Part shown: positions 1 to 6,329 of the stretch, one piece after another
How the letters are laid out: each line of letters opens with the position of its first letter
Position numbering within the stretch: the stretch's first letter is position 1
NCBI GenBank assembly: GCA_945952175.1
Contig: CAMFHW010000018.1
Location: 1-17,429, forward strand
Reading direction: 5' to 3'
DNA from: an uncultured Phenylobacterium sp.
Lineage (GTDB): Bacteria > Pseudomonadota > Alphaproteobacteria > Caulobacterales > Caulobacteraceae
DNA length: 17,429 nucleotides
The notes under the pieces: generated by a model
What the model was told of the DNA's origin: nothing
The model's database searches: none
What the model saw: the letters and a program-made list of their open reading frames with translations, nothing else
Translations under genes and position numbers: made by a program

Positions 1-45
1 ACACGTAAGGAGTCGTCGGCAGCGTCAGATGTGTATAAGAGACAG
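1..45 (+). other. Illumina Nextera adapter with i5 index (sequencing artefact)
   Basis: Positions 13-45 match the Nextera/Tn5 read-1 adapter, and 27-45 are the 19-bp Tn5 mosaic end (AGATGTGTATAAGAGACAG). Positions 5-12 (GTAAGGAG) equal the standard Nextera i5 index S505/N505. Positions 1-4 (ACAC) equal the last four bases of the P5 oligonucleotide. The order P5 tail, index, adapter is exactly a library molecule end. This stretch is untrimmed adapter, not genomic DNA, and should be masked. It creates a false start codon at 29 and the spurious N-terminus MCIRDS on the first reading frame. Confidence 0.98.
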
Positions 46-46
46 C

Positions 47-493
47 TCGAAGGTCTATTGGCGCATCCACAAGGCACGCGTGGACGGCAAGCGGCCCCGC
101 GACTGGGTGTCGGGCAAGAAGAGCACCTATGACCGGGCCTGGGCCCAGGCCTGGTGCGACCGGGTGGCGGCGGGCGAGGCCGGCTATCGCGTTTCAGCGG
201 AGCCGGGCATGCCGTCGATGAAGTGCATCTACAACTGGCTGAAGCGGTTTCCCGAGTTCCGGGCGATGCATGCGCGGGCGCGCGCCCAGCAGCAGCACGG
301 GCTGGACTGGCGGATCTATCTGGAGGTCGACCGGGTGAGCGCGGGCGCAGACCTGGCCAGCGCCAAGCGCGCGACGGCCTGGCTGGAGGGCCGGCGCGGA
401 CGGCTCGCGCCCAAGACCTGGAAGGCCGCCCCGCCGGAGCGGACATGGGCCGAGCCGCCGGGCGGCGGGATGCGGCCGACGAAGGGCGGCTAG
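47..493 (+). CDS. Terminase small subunit-like protein, 5'-truncated
   Basis: The frame is open from the adapter junction, so the true N-terminus is probably missing. The ATG at 29 is adapter sequence. The visible ~148 residues contain a stretch like small terminases of tailed phages: an AWCDRVAAGE helix, then PGMPSMKCIYNWLKRFPEF (a helix-turn-helix of the type that recognises the packaging site), then a charged helix with ARARAQQQHGLDW. Small terminases bind phage DNA and load it onto the large subunit. The tail is Arg/Pro/Gly-rich. No large terminase, portal or other phage gene is visible, so this may be a prophage edge or a lone remnant. A GTG around codon 79 could be an internal start but has only a weak ribosome site. 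The stop TAG (491-493) overlaps the stop of the convergent gene within one CTAG. The family call rests on motif resemblance only. Confidence 0.72.
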   Translation, partial: SKVYWRIHKARVDGKRPRDWVSGKKSTYDRAWAQAWCDRVAAGEAGYRVSAEPGMPSMKCIYNWLKRFPEFRAMHARARAQQQHGLDWRIYLEVDRVSAGADLASAKRATAWLEGRRGRLAPKTWKAAPPERTWAEPPGGGMRPTKGG

Positions 494-1536
494 CGCCAGG
501 GGCGCGGCTCGCATATGGCGCGTAGCCTTATCGAGGCGACCAAGCCGACGAGGGCGGTTGGGACCGCGAGAGCCGCCACAGCCGCGAGCACGCCAGGATT
601 GTCACCGAAGGCCATGATCGCCAACGGCGCCAACGCAGCCATCACGAGGAGCTGGGCGACAACGCTGTACGAGACGCGGATCCATAGGAGCGCGCCCACG
701 AACGCCAGGACGGGCAGGAAGATCAGGACATTGGAGAGGATCGGGCTCCAGCCCACGGGCAAGTTCGATGACATCACGATGGCCCCAAGGCCGCATCCCG
801 AGAAGGCGGGCAGCATACCCAATTGCGCGAGATGGCCCCAGACCTTCACGCGCCGCGGAAGATGCGGCGCGCTGAGGTCGTCCGGCAAGATCGGACGCTC
901 GATCACCGCGACCTTGGGCGCCTCGCGCGGCTTGCGAGGCGTCCGCGGCGTCTTGTCGGCCGCGAAGGCGCGCCACTCGACCGCCGTATCGCCGTCAAGG
1001 CCATCGCGAGGCCCTAAGGCCCGATAAGCCAGTCGGAATCGTTCGTCTTCATCCCACGCAAGCTCGTTGGGATCGAAGCCGCAGAGGGCTTCGGATAGGT
1101 CGGACGGAAGGCTGAACAGATGGTCTACCCCATCGCTTCCGCGTTGGCGCGCGAAGGCGCGGCGGCGCAGCCGATCGAACGGCGCGGGCGGCTGGCCTTC
1201 GTGGGCGTGGTTCTCGGCCTCCGGCCGGTCCGGATCATGCAGCAAGGCCCAGGTTCGCTCGCCCTCGCGCCAGAGCTGGAGGGTCGAGACCATCGCATGT
1301 TCCTCGACCTGGACGCCCAGCGCCGTCGAGCCCCGCGACAGGTGGGCCAGCCGCGCGCGACTAGGGTAATCGTAATCCTCGGCGACGATCACCGACCAAC
1401 CGTCGAGGGCGCCGACCCAGAAGCGCGACCCGCGGCGCGACGCCTTTTTCACAGGCTCGAAGGTGAGACCGGCGCGCGCCGCGGCGTCCTCGACCGACAG
1501 GCCCTCCAAAGCGATCCACGATAGCGAAATCCCCAT
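490..1536 (-). CDS. Hypothetical protein with C-terminal membrane segments
   Basis: A 348-aa protein of unknown function. The first ~200 residues are soluble and begin MGISLSWIALEGLS, a start I associate with a conserved hypothetical family in Alphaproteobacteria, though I cannot name it. A basic, Pro-rich linker follows (residues ~195-230, PRTPRKPREAPK). Four hydrophobic stretches come next, at roughly 234-255, 265-287, 291-311 and 315-337, predicting an inner-membrane anchor with the N-domain in the cytoplasm. No catalytic motif is recognisable. The ATG lacks a convincing Shine-Dalgarno. A sigma-70-like promoter places transcription start almost on the ATG, which fits a leaderless mRNA. The gene is convergent with, and overlaps by 4 bp, the terminase-like gene. 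It is divergent from the DUF1993 gene. Confidence 0.8.
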   Translation of the reverse strand: MGISLSWIALEGLSVEDAAARAGLTFEPVKKASRRGSRFWVGALDGWSVIVAEDYDYPSRARLAHLSRGSTALGVQVEEHAMVSTLQLWREGERTWALLHDPDRPEAENHAHEGQPPAPFDRLRRRAFARQRGSDGVDHLFSLPSDLSEALCGFDPNELAWDEDERFRLAYRALGPRDGLDGDTAVEWRAFAADKTPRTPRKPREAPKVAVIERPILPDDLSAPHLPRRVKVWGHLAQLGMLPAFSGCGLGAIVMSSNLPVGWSPILSNVLIFLPVLAFVGALLWIRVSYSVVAQLLVMAALAPLAIMAFGDNPGVLAAVAALAVPTALVGLVASIRLRAICEPRPWR

Positions 1537-1542
1537 CCCGCA

Positions 1543-1571
1543 ACCGTAAGTTCTTGCTCTGTTCCGGTCAA
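1543..1571 (-). promoter_or_regulatory. Possible sigma-70-type promoter for the membrane protein gene
   Basis: On the minus strand TTGACC (1571-1566) is followed after exactly 17 nt by TACGGT (1548-1543). The -35 is good and the -10 is weak (3 of 6). Transcription would begin about at the ATG at 1536, matching the absence of a ribosome-binding site there. Leaderless mRNAs are known to be common in Caulobacter. The assignment is inferred from spacing only. Confidence 0.3.
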
Positions 1572-1639
1572 GCTCCGCCCCGAATTGCCCGCGCCGCAGA
1601 ATCTGGTTGAAGCTCCCCGGTCATCAGGGAGCCTCCGCT

Positions 1640-2149
1640 ATGACCATCAGCGCCTTCACCTTCGTCGACCTCTATCGCCGCGCCCTGGTGACGGCGGGCC
1701 ATCTGCTGGACAAGGGCGAGGCGCACGCCAAGGCGACGGGTACGAACCCGGAGGAGATGCTGGACTGGCGGCTGATCGAGGACATGCAGCCGCTGCGCTT
1801 CCAGATCATGGTGGTGGTGTTCTTCGCGCGCGCCTGGCCGGCGCGGTTCGCCGGCCTCGAACTCCCGCCGGAGACCGGCGACGGGTTGGACCTGGCCGGG
1901 TTCCGGGCGGCGATCGCCGACGCCCAGGCCTGGCTCGAAGCCCGCAGCCCGGCCGAGTTCGCCGGGCGCGACGCCGAGCCACTGACCTTCGAGATCGGCA
2001 CGGGCATGAAGCCGACCCTGCCGGCGGAGCAGTGGCTGACCGTGTTCGCCACGACCAACCTGTTCTTCCACCTGTCGACCGCCTACGGGATCCTGCGCGC
2101 CCGGGGCGTGCCGATCGGCAAGGCGGACCTGTTCGCCGCGGGACTGTGA
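1640..2149 (+). CDS. DUF1993 family protein
   Basis: A 169-aa protein resembling the DUF1993 family across its length: an N-terminal LYRRALVTAGHLLDKGEAHA helix, the EEMLDWRLIEDMQPLRFQI segment, a variable middle, and the C-terminal FFHLSTAYGILRARGVPIGKADL motif. The family is all-helical and related to the DinB/YfiT four-helix-bundle superfamily. Its function is unknown and it is often found as a single stress-type gene. The start is the ATG at 1640, preceded by AGGGAG at 1626-1631 (8-nt spacing). An upstream in-frame ATG at 1607 has no comparable site. The gene ends just before a perfect inverted repeat, beyond which the convergent oxidase gene ends. Confidence 0.88.
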   Translation: MTISAFTFVDLYRRALVTAGHLLDKGEAHAKATGTNPEEMLDWRLIEDMQPLRFQIMVVVFFARAWPARFAGLELPPETGDGLDLAGFRAAIADAQAWLEARSPAEFAGRDAEPLTFEIGTGMKPTLPAEQWLTVFATTNLFFHLSTAYGILRARGVPIGKADLFAAGL

Positions 2150-2170
2150 ACGCGGGGCGGCTGGAGGGGG

Positions 2171-2255
2171 GTTTCGGGGACAGGTTGAATATTCCGGTCC
2201 CGGCCCGGCCCGACTACTCGGCGCAAGGCAGGAATATTCAACCTGTCCCCGAAAC
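2171..2255. repeat. Perfect 25-bp inverted repeat between convergent genes
   Basis: The arms are 2171-2195 and 2231-2255, exact reverse complements over 25 bp, separated by a 35-nt GC-rich spacer. The core of the arm reads GGGGACAGGTTGAATATTCC. The element lies between the ends of two converging genes (2149 and 2265), so it could act as a bidirectional terminator. Unusually for a terminator, the arms have an AT-rich inner end and no T-tract. The perfect, long arms and near-modular edges suggest a REP-like or miniature mobile element that occurs elsewhere in the genome, which cannot be tested in this window. Confidence 0.85.
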
Positions 2256-2264
2256 TCCGGCGCC

Positions 2265-3473
2265 TCAGTAGATCTCCCGCTTCTGGGTCGCGGCCTTGGC
2301 GGCCAGGCTGAAGCGCGGCTCGACGGGCTTGCCCGGATCGAGGACGTGGTCGGCGACCAGCCGGCCGACGGCGGGCCCGTGCTTGAAGCCGTGGCCGGAG
2401 CCGCCGCCGACCAACCAGACGCGATCGTCGCCCGGCAGCCGGTCGATCAGGAAGTCGCCGTTGGAGCTGTTCTCGTACTGACAGACCCGGGCGTGGATCA
2501 GCGGCGCCTCGGCGAGCGCCGGAAAGCGGCGGGCGAGATAGGTCCGCGCGCGGGCGACGCCGTCGGGGCTCGGCTGGCGGCTCTGGGTGTCGGGGTCGAC
2601 CAGCGGGCCATGGGCGTCGAAGGCGAACTTGAAGCCCTGGCCCTCCAAGTCGGGGAAGCCGTAGACGAGATCGCCATTGTTGAAATCGGCCCAGACCGGC
2701 AGGTGGGCGGGGGTGAAGCGGTCGTCCCCCGGCGCGGCGCCGAAATGGTAGACCTCCTGGCGCGTCGGCACGATGCGGCCGGCGAGCAGATCCGGGAACA
2801 CCTTGGGCAGCCAGGGGCCGCAGGCATAGACGAGGCTGTGGGCCGAGAGGCCGGGCGCGAGTTCGTAGGCGTCGCCCGCCCGGCGTGGCGGGCCGGCCTG
2901 GAGGATGACCGGCTGGAGGCCGGCATCGCGCACCACCGACTGGACGCCGCGGCCGGCGATCAGGGCGCCGGAGGCCTGTTCCAGGAAGCCGGACTCGCCC
3001 TCGCGGAACACGGCCTGGGGCCAGGCGGCGGCGAGGCCCGCGCGGTCGAAGGCCTTGTGCGGCAGGCCGCTGGTCTCCAGCCAGGCCAGGCTCTTCTTCA
3101 TGTACTCGTCGTCCGAGGGCGAGAACCAGAGCACGCCGGTGCGATGCAGGATCGGCAGGCCCTGGCGCGCCGACAGGGCGTCCCAGGCGGCGAGCGAGTC
3201 CCGCGCCATCGGCGAATAGAGCGGATCGCCGCCATAGGAGACGCGGATCACCCGGCTTTCGCCCCCGGACGAGGCGCGGGCGTGGCCAGCGCCATAGGCG
3301 TCGACCAGGGCGACGCGCAGGCCGGCCTGTTTCAGGGTCCAGGCGGTCCAGGCGCCGAAGACCCCGGCGCCGATCACCGCGGCGTCGAAGATGGCCGGCG
3401 CCGTGGCGGCCCGGCCGGAGGTGGCGGCGGCCGCGCTCATGGCCGCCATCGTCCCGCGTCGCGTCCAGCCCAT
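2265..3473 (-). CDS. FAD-dependent oxidoreductase, monomeric sarcosine oxidase / N-methyltryptophan oxidase-like
   Basis: A 402-aa protein of the DAO family (flavin amine oxidases that oxidise N-methyl or secondary amino acids and yield hydrogen peroxide). The Rossmann dinucleotide motif VIGAGVFGAWTAW lies at ~33-45, followed by a short GGESRVIRVSY segment typical of sarcosine oxidase-type enzymes. Cys331 in ARVCQYENSSNGDFLID aligns with the cysteine that binds FAD covalently in monomeric sarcosine oxidase and SolA (CxYxxTPDxxFxID). The C-terminal GGGSGHGFKHGPAVG at ~356-370 is the usual flavin-proximal motif. The N-terminal ~27 residues contain TRRGTMAAMSAAAA, a plausible but weak Tat signal, so it may be exported. 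The start at 3473 has GGAGG 9 nt upstream. The actual substrate cannot be told from sequence. The gene stands alone. Confidence 0.85.
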   Translation of the reverse strand: MGWTRRGTMAAMSAAAATSGRAATAPAIFDAAVIGAGVFGAWTAWTLKQAGLRVALVDAYGAGHARASSGGESRVIRVSYGGDPLYSPMARDSLAAWDALSARQGLPILHRTGVLWFSPSDDEYMKKSLAWLETSGLPHKAFDRAGLAAAWPQAVFREGESGFLEQASGALIAGRGVQSVVRDAGLQPVILQAGPPRRAGDAYELAPGLSAHSLVYACGPWLPKVFPDLLAGRIVPTRQEVYHFGAAPGDDRFTPAHLPVWADFNNGDLVYGFPDLEGQGFKFAFDAHGPLVDPDTQSRQPSPDGVARARTYLARRFPALAEAPLIHARVCQYENSSNGDFLIDRLPGDDRVWLVGGGSGHGFKHGPAVGRLVADHVLDPGKPVEPRFSLAAKAATQKREIY

Positions 3474-3640
3474 GGGCCCATGCCTCCCTCCCCTTCAGAC
3501 CGCCGAGCATGGAGCGGGGCGGCGCGGGGTTCAATCGGCGCGCCGCGCACACGGCTGGGTGGAGAGGCGCCACGTAACCGGGTTCATCCAAATTTAGCTA
3601 CGTCCGCGCCAGGATCGCGGCTTGGCTTCGGAGGGATGAC

Positions 3641-4045
3641 ATGGGGGCGTCTGTGGCGGCCGTCGCGGGGGGCGAACGGCTGGAGGCGGGGGTCGGATCG
3701 ACCTTCGGCGCGCTGGCGTGGGAGATGGAGCTCGCGGGCGCGACCTGCCTGAAGCTGGACGCCCTGGTCGGCGAGATCATGGCCGCCCTGCCCTCGGAGC
3801 ATAGGGCCCGGATGACCGAAGGCCTGCACCTCGTCGACCTGCTGTCCCAGCAGCTGCACGGCCTGTCAGGCTTCGCACGGGCCGTCGGCGACATGGTGGG
3901 CGACGAGATCCGCGCGCCGGTGGGCGACGCCCTGGCGCAGCTGACCCTGGGCGCCCTGGCCGATCGGATGAGCCAGGCCCTGGGCGGCGGGGCGGCCCCC
4001 GCGGTCGAAGGGGCCGACGACGCGGGCGATCTCGACTTGTTCTAG
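3641..4045 (+). CDS. Hypothetical small helical protein
   Basis: A 134-aa protein that I do not recognise. It is Ala/Leu-rich and predicted almost entirely helical, with heptad-like stretches such as LHLVDLLSQQLHGLSGFARAV (~62-82) and LAQLTLGALADRMSQAL (~98-114), so a helical bundle or dimer is likely. A disordered Ala/Gly/Asp-rich linker ends in the acidic hydrophobic tail GDLDLF. That tail resembles the C-terminal binding peptides of CheZ-like proteins and the beta-clamp motif QL[SD]LF, but neither match is complete. The ATG has GGAGG six nucleotides upstream. It ends 7 nt from the convergent FMN reductase and is divergent from the oxidase gene. It is a believable gene because of the ribosome site, codon bias and neat fit between neighbours. 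Confidence 0.72.
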   Translation: MGASVAAVAGGERLEAGVGSTFGALAWEMELAGATCLKLDALVGEIMAALPSEHRARMTEGLHLVDLLSQQLHGLSGFARAVGDMVGDEIRAPVGDALAQLTLGALADRMSQALGGGAAPAVEGADDAGDLDLF

Positions 4046-4052
4046 ACCCGAC

Positions 4053-4616
4053 CTAGGCCTTGAAGCGTCGGACCCAGGCCTCGAAGGCGGTGAGGAAGGT
4101 CCCCAGGAAATTGCGCGTACCCTCGTCGGTCAGCCGGCCCTCGGCGTCGAACTTGGTGTGCGCCTGGAAGACCAGCACCTCGGGCTGGGGCATGCAGTAG
4201 GAATTGGTGAACTCGAAGGCCTGGCGCAGCTGGCTCTGGCCGCGGGCTGTGCCGGTGATGCCGGGCGAGGCGCCCATCAGCGCCACGGGCTTGCCGCCGA
4301 GGGGGGCGGTGCGCGGCGGGCGCGAGGCCCAGTCGACCGCGTTCTTCATCACGCCCGGAACGCCGTGATTGTATTCCGGCGTCGCGAACAGCACCCCGTC
4401 GGCGGCCGCGATGGCGGCCTTGAAGGCGGCGACGCCTGGCGGATCGCCCTCGGCCTCCACGTCGCCGTCATAGAGTGGGACCTGCTTGAGGTCGAAGGTC
4501 TCGATGACGAGGCCCGGTGGGGCGAGCTCGACCGCCGCGCGGAGCAGCGCGCGGTTCAACGAGCCGGCGCGCAGGCTGCCGGCGACGCCGAGGACGCGGA
4601 TCGGGGTGTCGGCCAT
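4053..4616 (-). CDS. NAD(P)H-dependent FMN reductase
   Basis: A 187-aa flavodoxin-fold reductase, a typical length for the NADPH-dependent FMN reductase family (ArsH/ChrR/YieF-like, Pfam FMN_red). The phosphate-binding loop GVAGSLRAGSLNR lies at ~10-22 and the signature FATPEYNHGVPGVMKNAVDW at ~76-95. These enzymes use NAD(P)H to reduce FMN, quinones or various acceptors in the cytosol. The ATG at 4616 has GGGAG 7 nt upstream. It lies 64 nt downstream of the DUF2063-like gene on the same strand, so it may be read through from the MNIO operon, but its gap is large enough for an own promoter. A role as reductant supply for that operon would be speculation. Confidence 0.92.
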   Translation of the reverse strand: MADTPIRVLGVAGSLRAGSLNRALLRAAVELAPPGLVIETFDLKQVPLYDGDVEAEGDPPGVAAFKAAIAAADGVLFATPEYNHGVPGVMKNAVDWASRPPRTAPLGGKPVALMGASPGITGTARGQSQLRQAFEFTNSYCMPQPEVLVFQAHTKFDAEGRLTDEGTRNFLGTFLTAFEAWVRRFKA

Positions 4617-4680
4617 GACGCGGCTCCCAGAGTGGAAATCCGCGCCACTTTGATCAGGCCGATGCGAAACTCAAGGCTGC

Positions 4681-5166
4681 TCAGGCATAGGCGGGCGAGC
4701 CGCCGCCGCGATCCTTGAAGATTTCGCGGCCGGCCCAGTGGCGGCTGGCGGCGAGCTTGGAGAGCACCTGGCCATGCTCGCGCTGCAGGGCCGGCCAGGC
4801 GGCGACCGGAAGCGCGTCCGGCCGCGCGAGCAGGTAGCGGCAGAACCGGTCGGCCTCGACCAGGAAATGCACGTCGGTGGTCGGCTCGGCCGCCCAGTAG
4901 GCGCTGATCAGCGGATTGAGCTGCTCGCCCAGGGCGTCGCACAGATCGGGCAGGTTCAGGGCGACGGGCGCCAGGCGGTTCGCGCGGTACAGCATGCAGT
5001 TGGCCTCCATGCCCGGGCTGGCGGCGATGGCGGCCAATCTCCGGGCTTCCTTGGGTGTCAGGTCGTACAGGTAGTCGAGCGCACGGGGCTCGATGCGCAC
5101 CAGGCGCACCAGCTCAGGCGAGGCGATGAGGTCGGCGAGCCCGCGCTGGAAGTGGTCCAGGCTCAT
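4681..5166 (-). CDS. DUF2063-like MNIO partner protein (HvfC/BufC-type)
   Basis: A 161-aa protein starting MSLDHFQRGLADLI. The middle, MLYRANRLAPVALNLPDLCDALGEQLNPLISAYW, then PTTDVHFLVEADRFCRYLL, resembles the DUF2063 'putative DNA-binding' pattern (IYRxN, Leu-rich helices, YxxxxPxxS, FxxFL). In known MNIO systems such partners carry or mimic a RiPP recognition element and present the precursor peptide to the MNIO enzyme. The resemblance here is partial, so the family call is moderate. Context supports it: the start ATG (5166-5164) overlaps the MNIO stop TGA in an ATGA, showing translational coupling. An upstream in-frame start at 5319 would lie deep inside the MNIO gene and is rejected. Confidence 0.68.
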   Translation of the reverse strand: MSLDHFQRGLADLIASPELVRLVRIEPRALDYLYDLTPKEARRLAAIAASPGMEANCMLYRANRLAPVALNLPDLCDALGEQLNPLISAYWAAEPTTDVHFLVEADRFCRYLLARPDALPVAAWPALQREHGQVLSKLAASRHWAGREIFKDRGGGSPAYA

Positions 5167-6074
5167 GCGGCGGCCTCCCGGCGCGCCTCGCCGACCCGGG
5201 CCGCCAGGTCGGCCATCAGCTCGACCTCCTCGGCGATCCCGGCCAGGCCGAGGCGGCGGTGATAGCTCTCGTGATATTCGAAGGTGATGGCCGCCAGGTT
5301 CGGAAACCGCGGCGCCCATTCATGGGCCCACTCCCAGACCGGCGACGGCGTGCGGCGCGAGTGGCTGTCGGTGTAGTGACCCTTCAGCCGGTCGCCGCCG
5401 GCCAGGTGGATCTCGACCACGATCGCGGGATCCAGGGCGGCGAGATAGTCCTGCGCCGAGACGCCCAGGTTCAGGCAGTTGGCGTAGAGGTTGTGGAGGT
5501 CGAGCAGCATGCCCGCGCCGCTCTCGGCGGCCAGGCGGTTGAAGAACTCCGGCTCGCTCATGTCGGGCTCGGGCACTTCGGAGAAGATAGTCCCGTTCTC
5601 CATCAGGATGCGGGCGCCGCCGAGCGCGTCGGACAGTCGGCGCACCTTGCCGGAGACGATCTCCAGCACCTCCTCGTCGAAGGGCACGGGCAGGCCCATG
5701 CCGGCCTGGGCGTTGGGCACGCTGCGGTGCGGGGCCAGGAACATCGACAGGTGCTCGGAGTACCATTCGTAGCCGAGGTCGCGATGGGAGGCGGCGACCT
5801 GGTCCAGCACCGCCTCGTCCAGCGGCATGGCGCTGGGAAGCGACAGGCCGATGCCGTGGCCGATCACCGCGCGGTCGGCGCAATGGCGGCGCAGCTCGTC
5901 GATGGCCAGCGCGGCGTGGCTGAAGCGGTTGCGGCCGGCCTGCGGCCCGTAGTCGTACCAGAGCCGGTCGGGGATGACCTCGACGTAGTCGACGCGCGCG
6001 CCGAGGGCGTCGAGCACCAGCGGGACCGCCGGATTGTACAGCAGTCCCACCATGGGGGTGGATGCGGCCGTCAT
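5163..6074 (-). CDS. DUF692 / MNIO family multinuclear iron oxidative enzyme
   Basis: A 303-aa TIM-barrel protein of the DUF692 (MNIO) family. MbnB, TglH, HvfB and BufB belong to this family. They use two or three iron ions and oxygen to modify cysteines (or other residues) of ribosomal peptides. Conserved blocks with likely metal ligands are present in order: VDYVEVIPDR (Glu32), GHGIGLSLPS (His73), YEWYSEHLSMF (His108), ILMENGTIF (Glu159), LLDLHNLYANC (Asp192), VEIHLAGGD (His223), TDSHSRRTPSPVW (Asp236, His238) and ITFEYHESYH (Glu266). The sequence is divergent from bufferin-type enzymes (SEHLSMF for SDHL, GGDRLKGHYTD for AGH...DTH), suggesting a distinct clade. The start at 6074 has GGAGGAAGG just upstream. 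It sits 15 nt after the CxC small gene and overlaps its partner by 4 bp. Confidence 0.88.
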   Translation of the reverse strand: MTAASTPMVGLLYNPAVPLVLDALGARVDYVEVIPDRLWYDYGPQAGRNRFSHAALAIDELRRHCADRAVIGHGIGLSLPSAMPLDEAVLDQVAASHRDLGYEWYSEHLSMFLAPHRSVPNAQAGMGLPVPFDEEVLEIVSGKVRRLSDALGGARILMENGTIFSEVPEPDMSEPEFFNRLAAESGAGMLLDLHNLYANCLNLGVSAQDYLAALDPAIVVEIHLAGGDRLKGHYTDSHSRRTPSPVWEWAHEWAPRFPNLAAITFEYHESYHRRLGLAGIAEEVELMADLAARVGEARREAAA

Positions 6075-6089
6075 CCCCTTCCTCCAGCC

Positions 6090-6329
6090 CTAGTGGCCGA
6101 GTTGGACTTCGAGCACCTTCTCGAAGTCCTTCTCCCAGATGACGTCGATCGTGCCGGACAGGCAGGCGCAGCCGGTCAGGCCCTTGATCACTTCGTTGAC
6201 CAGCACCTCGTCGATGCGGTGGATCTCGGCGGGACTGAGCTTGCCCGGATGCGAAACGCGGACGGCGCGGGTCGCGCCCTTTTCACCCACGAAGATGTGC
6301 GCCTTGCGCAGGGTAGTCGCCTGAGACAT
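6090..6329 (-). CDS. Small CxC protein, candidate MNIO substrate peptide
   Basis: A 79-aa protein, first gene of the MNIO operon, 15 nt before the enzyme. The ATG has AGAGGA 8 nt upstream. Residues 1-50 are charged and amphipathic without a signal peptide. Residues 52-59 read TGCACLSG, the only cysteines (Cys54, Cys56). The last 20 residues (IDVIWEKDFEKVLEVQLGH) look like a strand-helix element. MNIO enzymes act on cysteine-containing peptides encoded directly upstream, so by position this is the expected precursor, and Cys54/Cys56 are the expected targets. It differs from bufferin (signal peptide, several cysteines), methanobactin and TglA precursors. It could instead be a small folded accessory protein, perhaps metal-binding. 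I do not recognise a named family. Confidence 0.75.
   Translation of the reverse strand: MSQATTLRKAHIFVGEKGATRAVRVSHPGKLSPAEIHRIDEVLVNEVIKGLTGCACLSGTIDVIWEKDFEKVLEVQLGH

Noticed and set aside
27..45. Tn5 mosaic end, suggesting a transposon boundary
   Set aside because: It is embedded in the complete Nextera adapter with an i5 index and P5 tail, so it comes from library preparation, not from a resident transposon.
29..46. ATG start and N-terminus MCIRDS for the first gene
   Set aside because: These codons are adapter sequence; genomic coding starts only at about 47.
2083..3591. 502-codon minus-strand frame over the oxidase and the inverted repeat
   Set aside because: It is the wrong frame of the oxidase gene, Arg/Pro-rich, and reads through the repeat.
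2346..3752. 468-codon plus-strand reading frame opposite the FAD oxidase
   Set aside because: It is antisense to a well-supported enzyme, has low-complexity Gly/Ala/Arg-rich composition typical of high-GC shadow frames, and shows no domain.
5167..5319. Longer N-terminus for the DUF2063-like protein
   Set aside because: It would overlap the MNIO coding region by 150 bases with Arg/Gly-rich shadow sequence; the ATGA-coupled start is far better.
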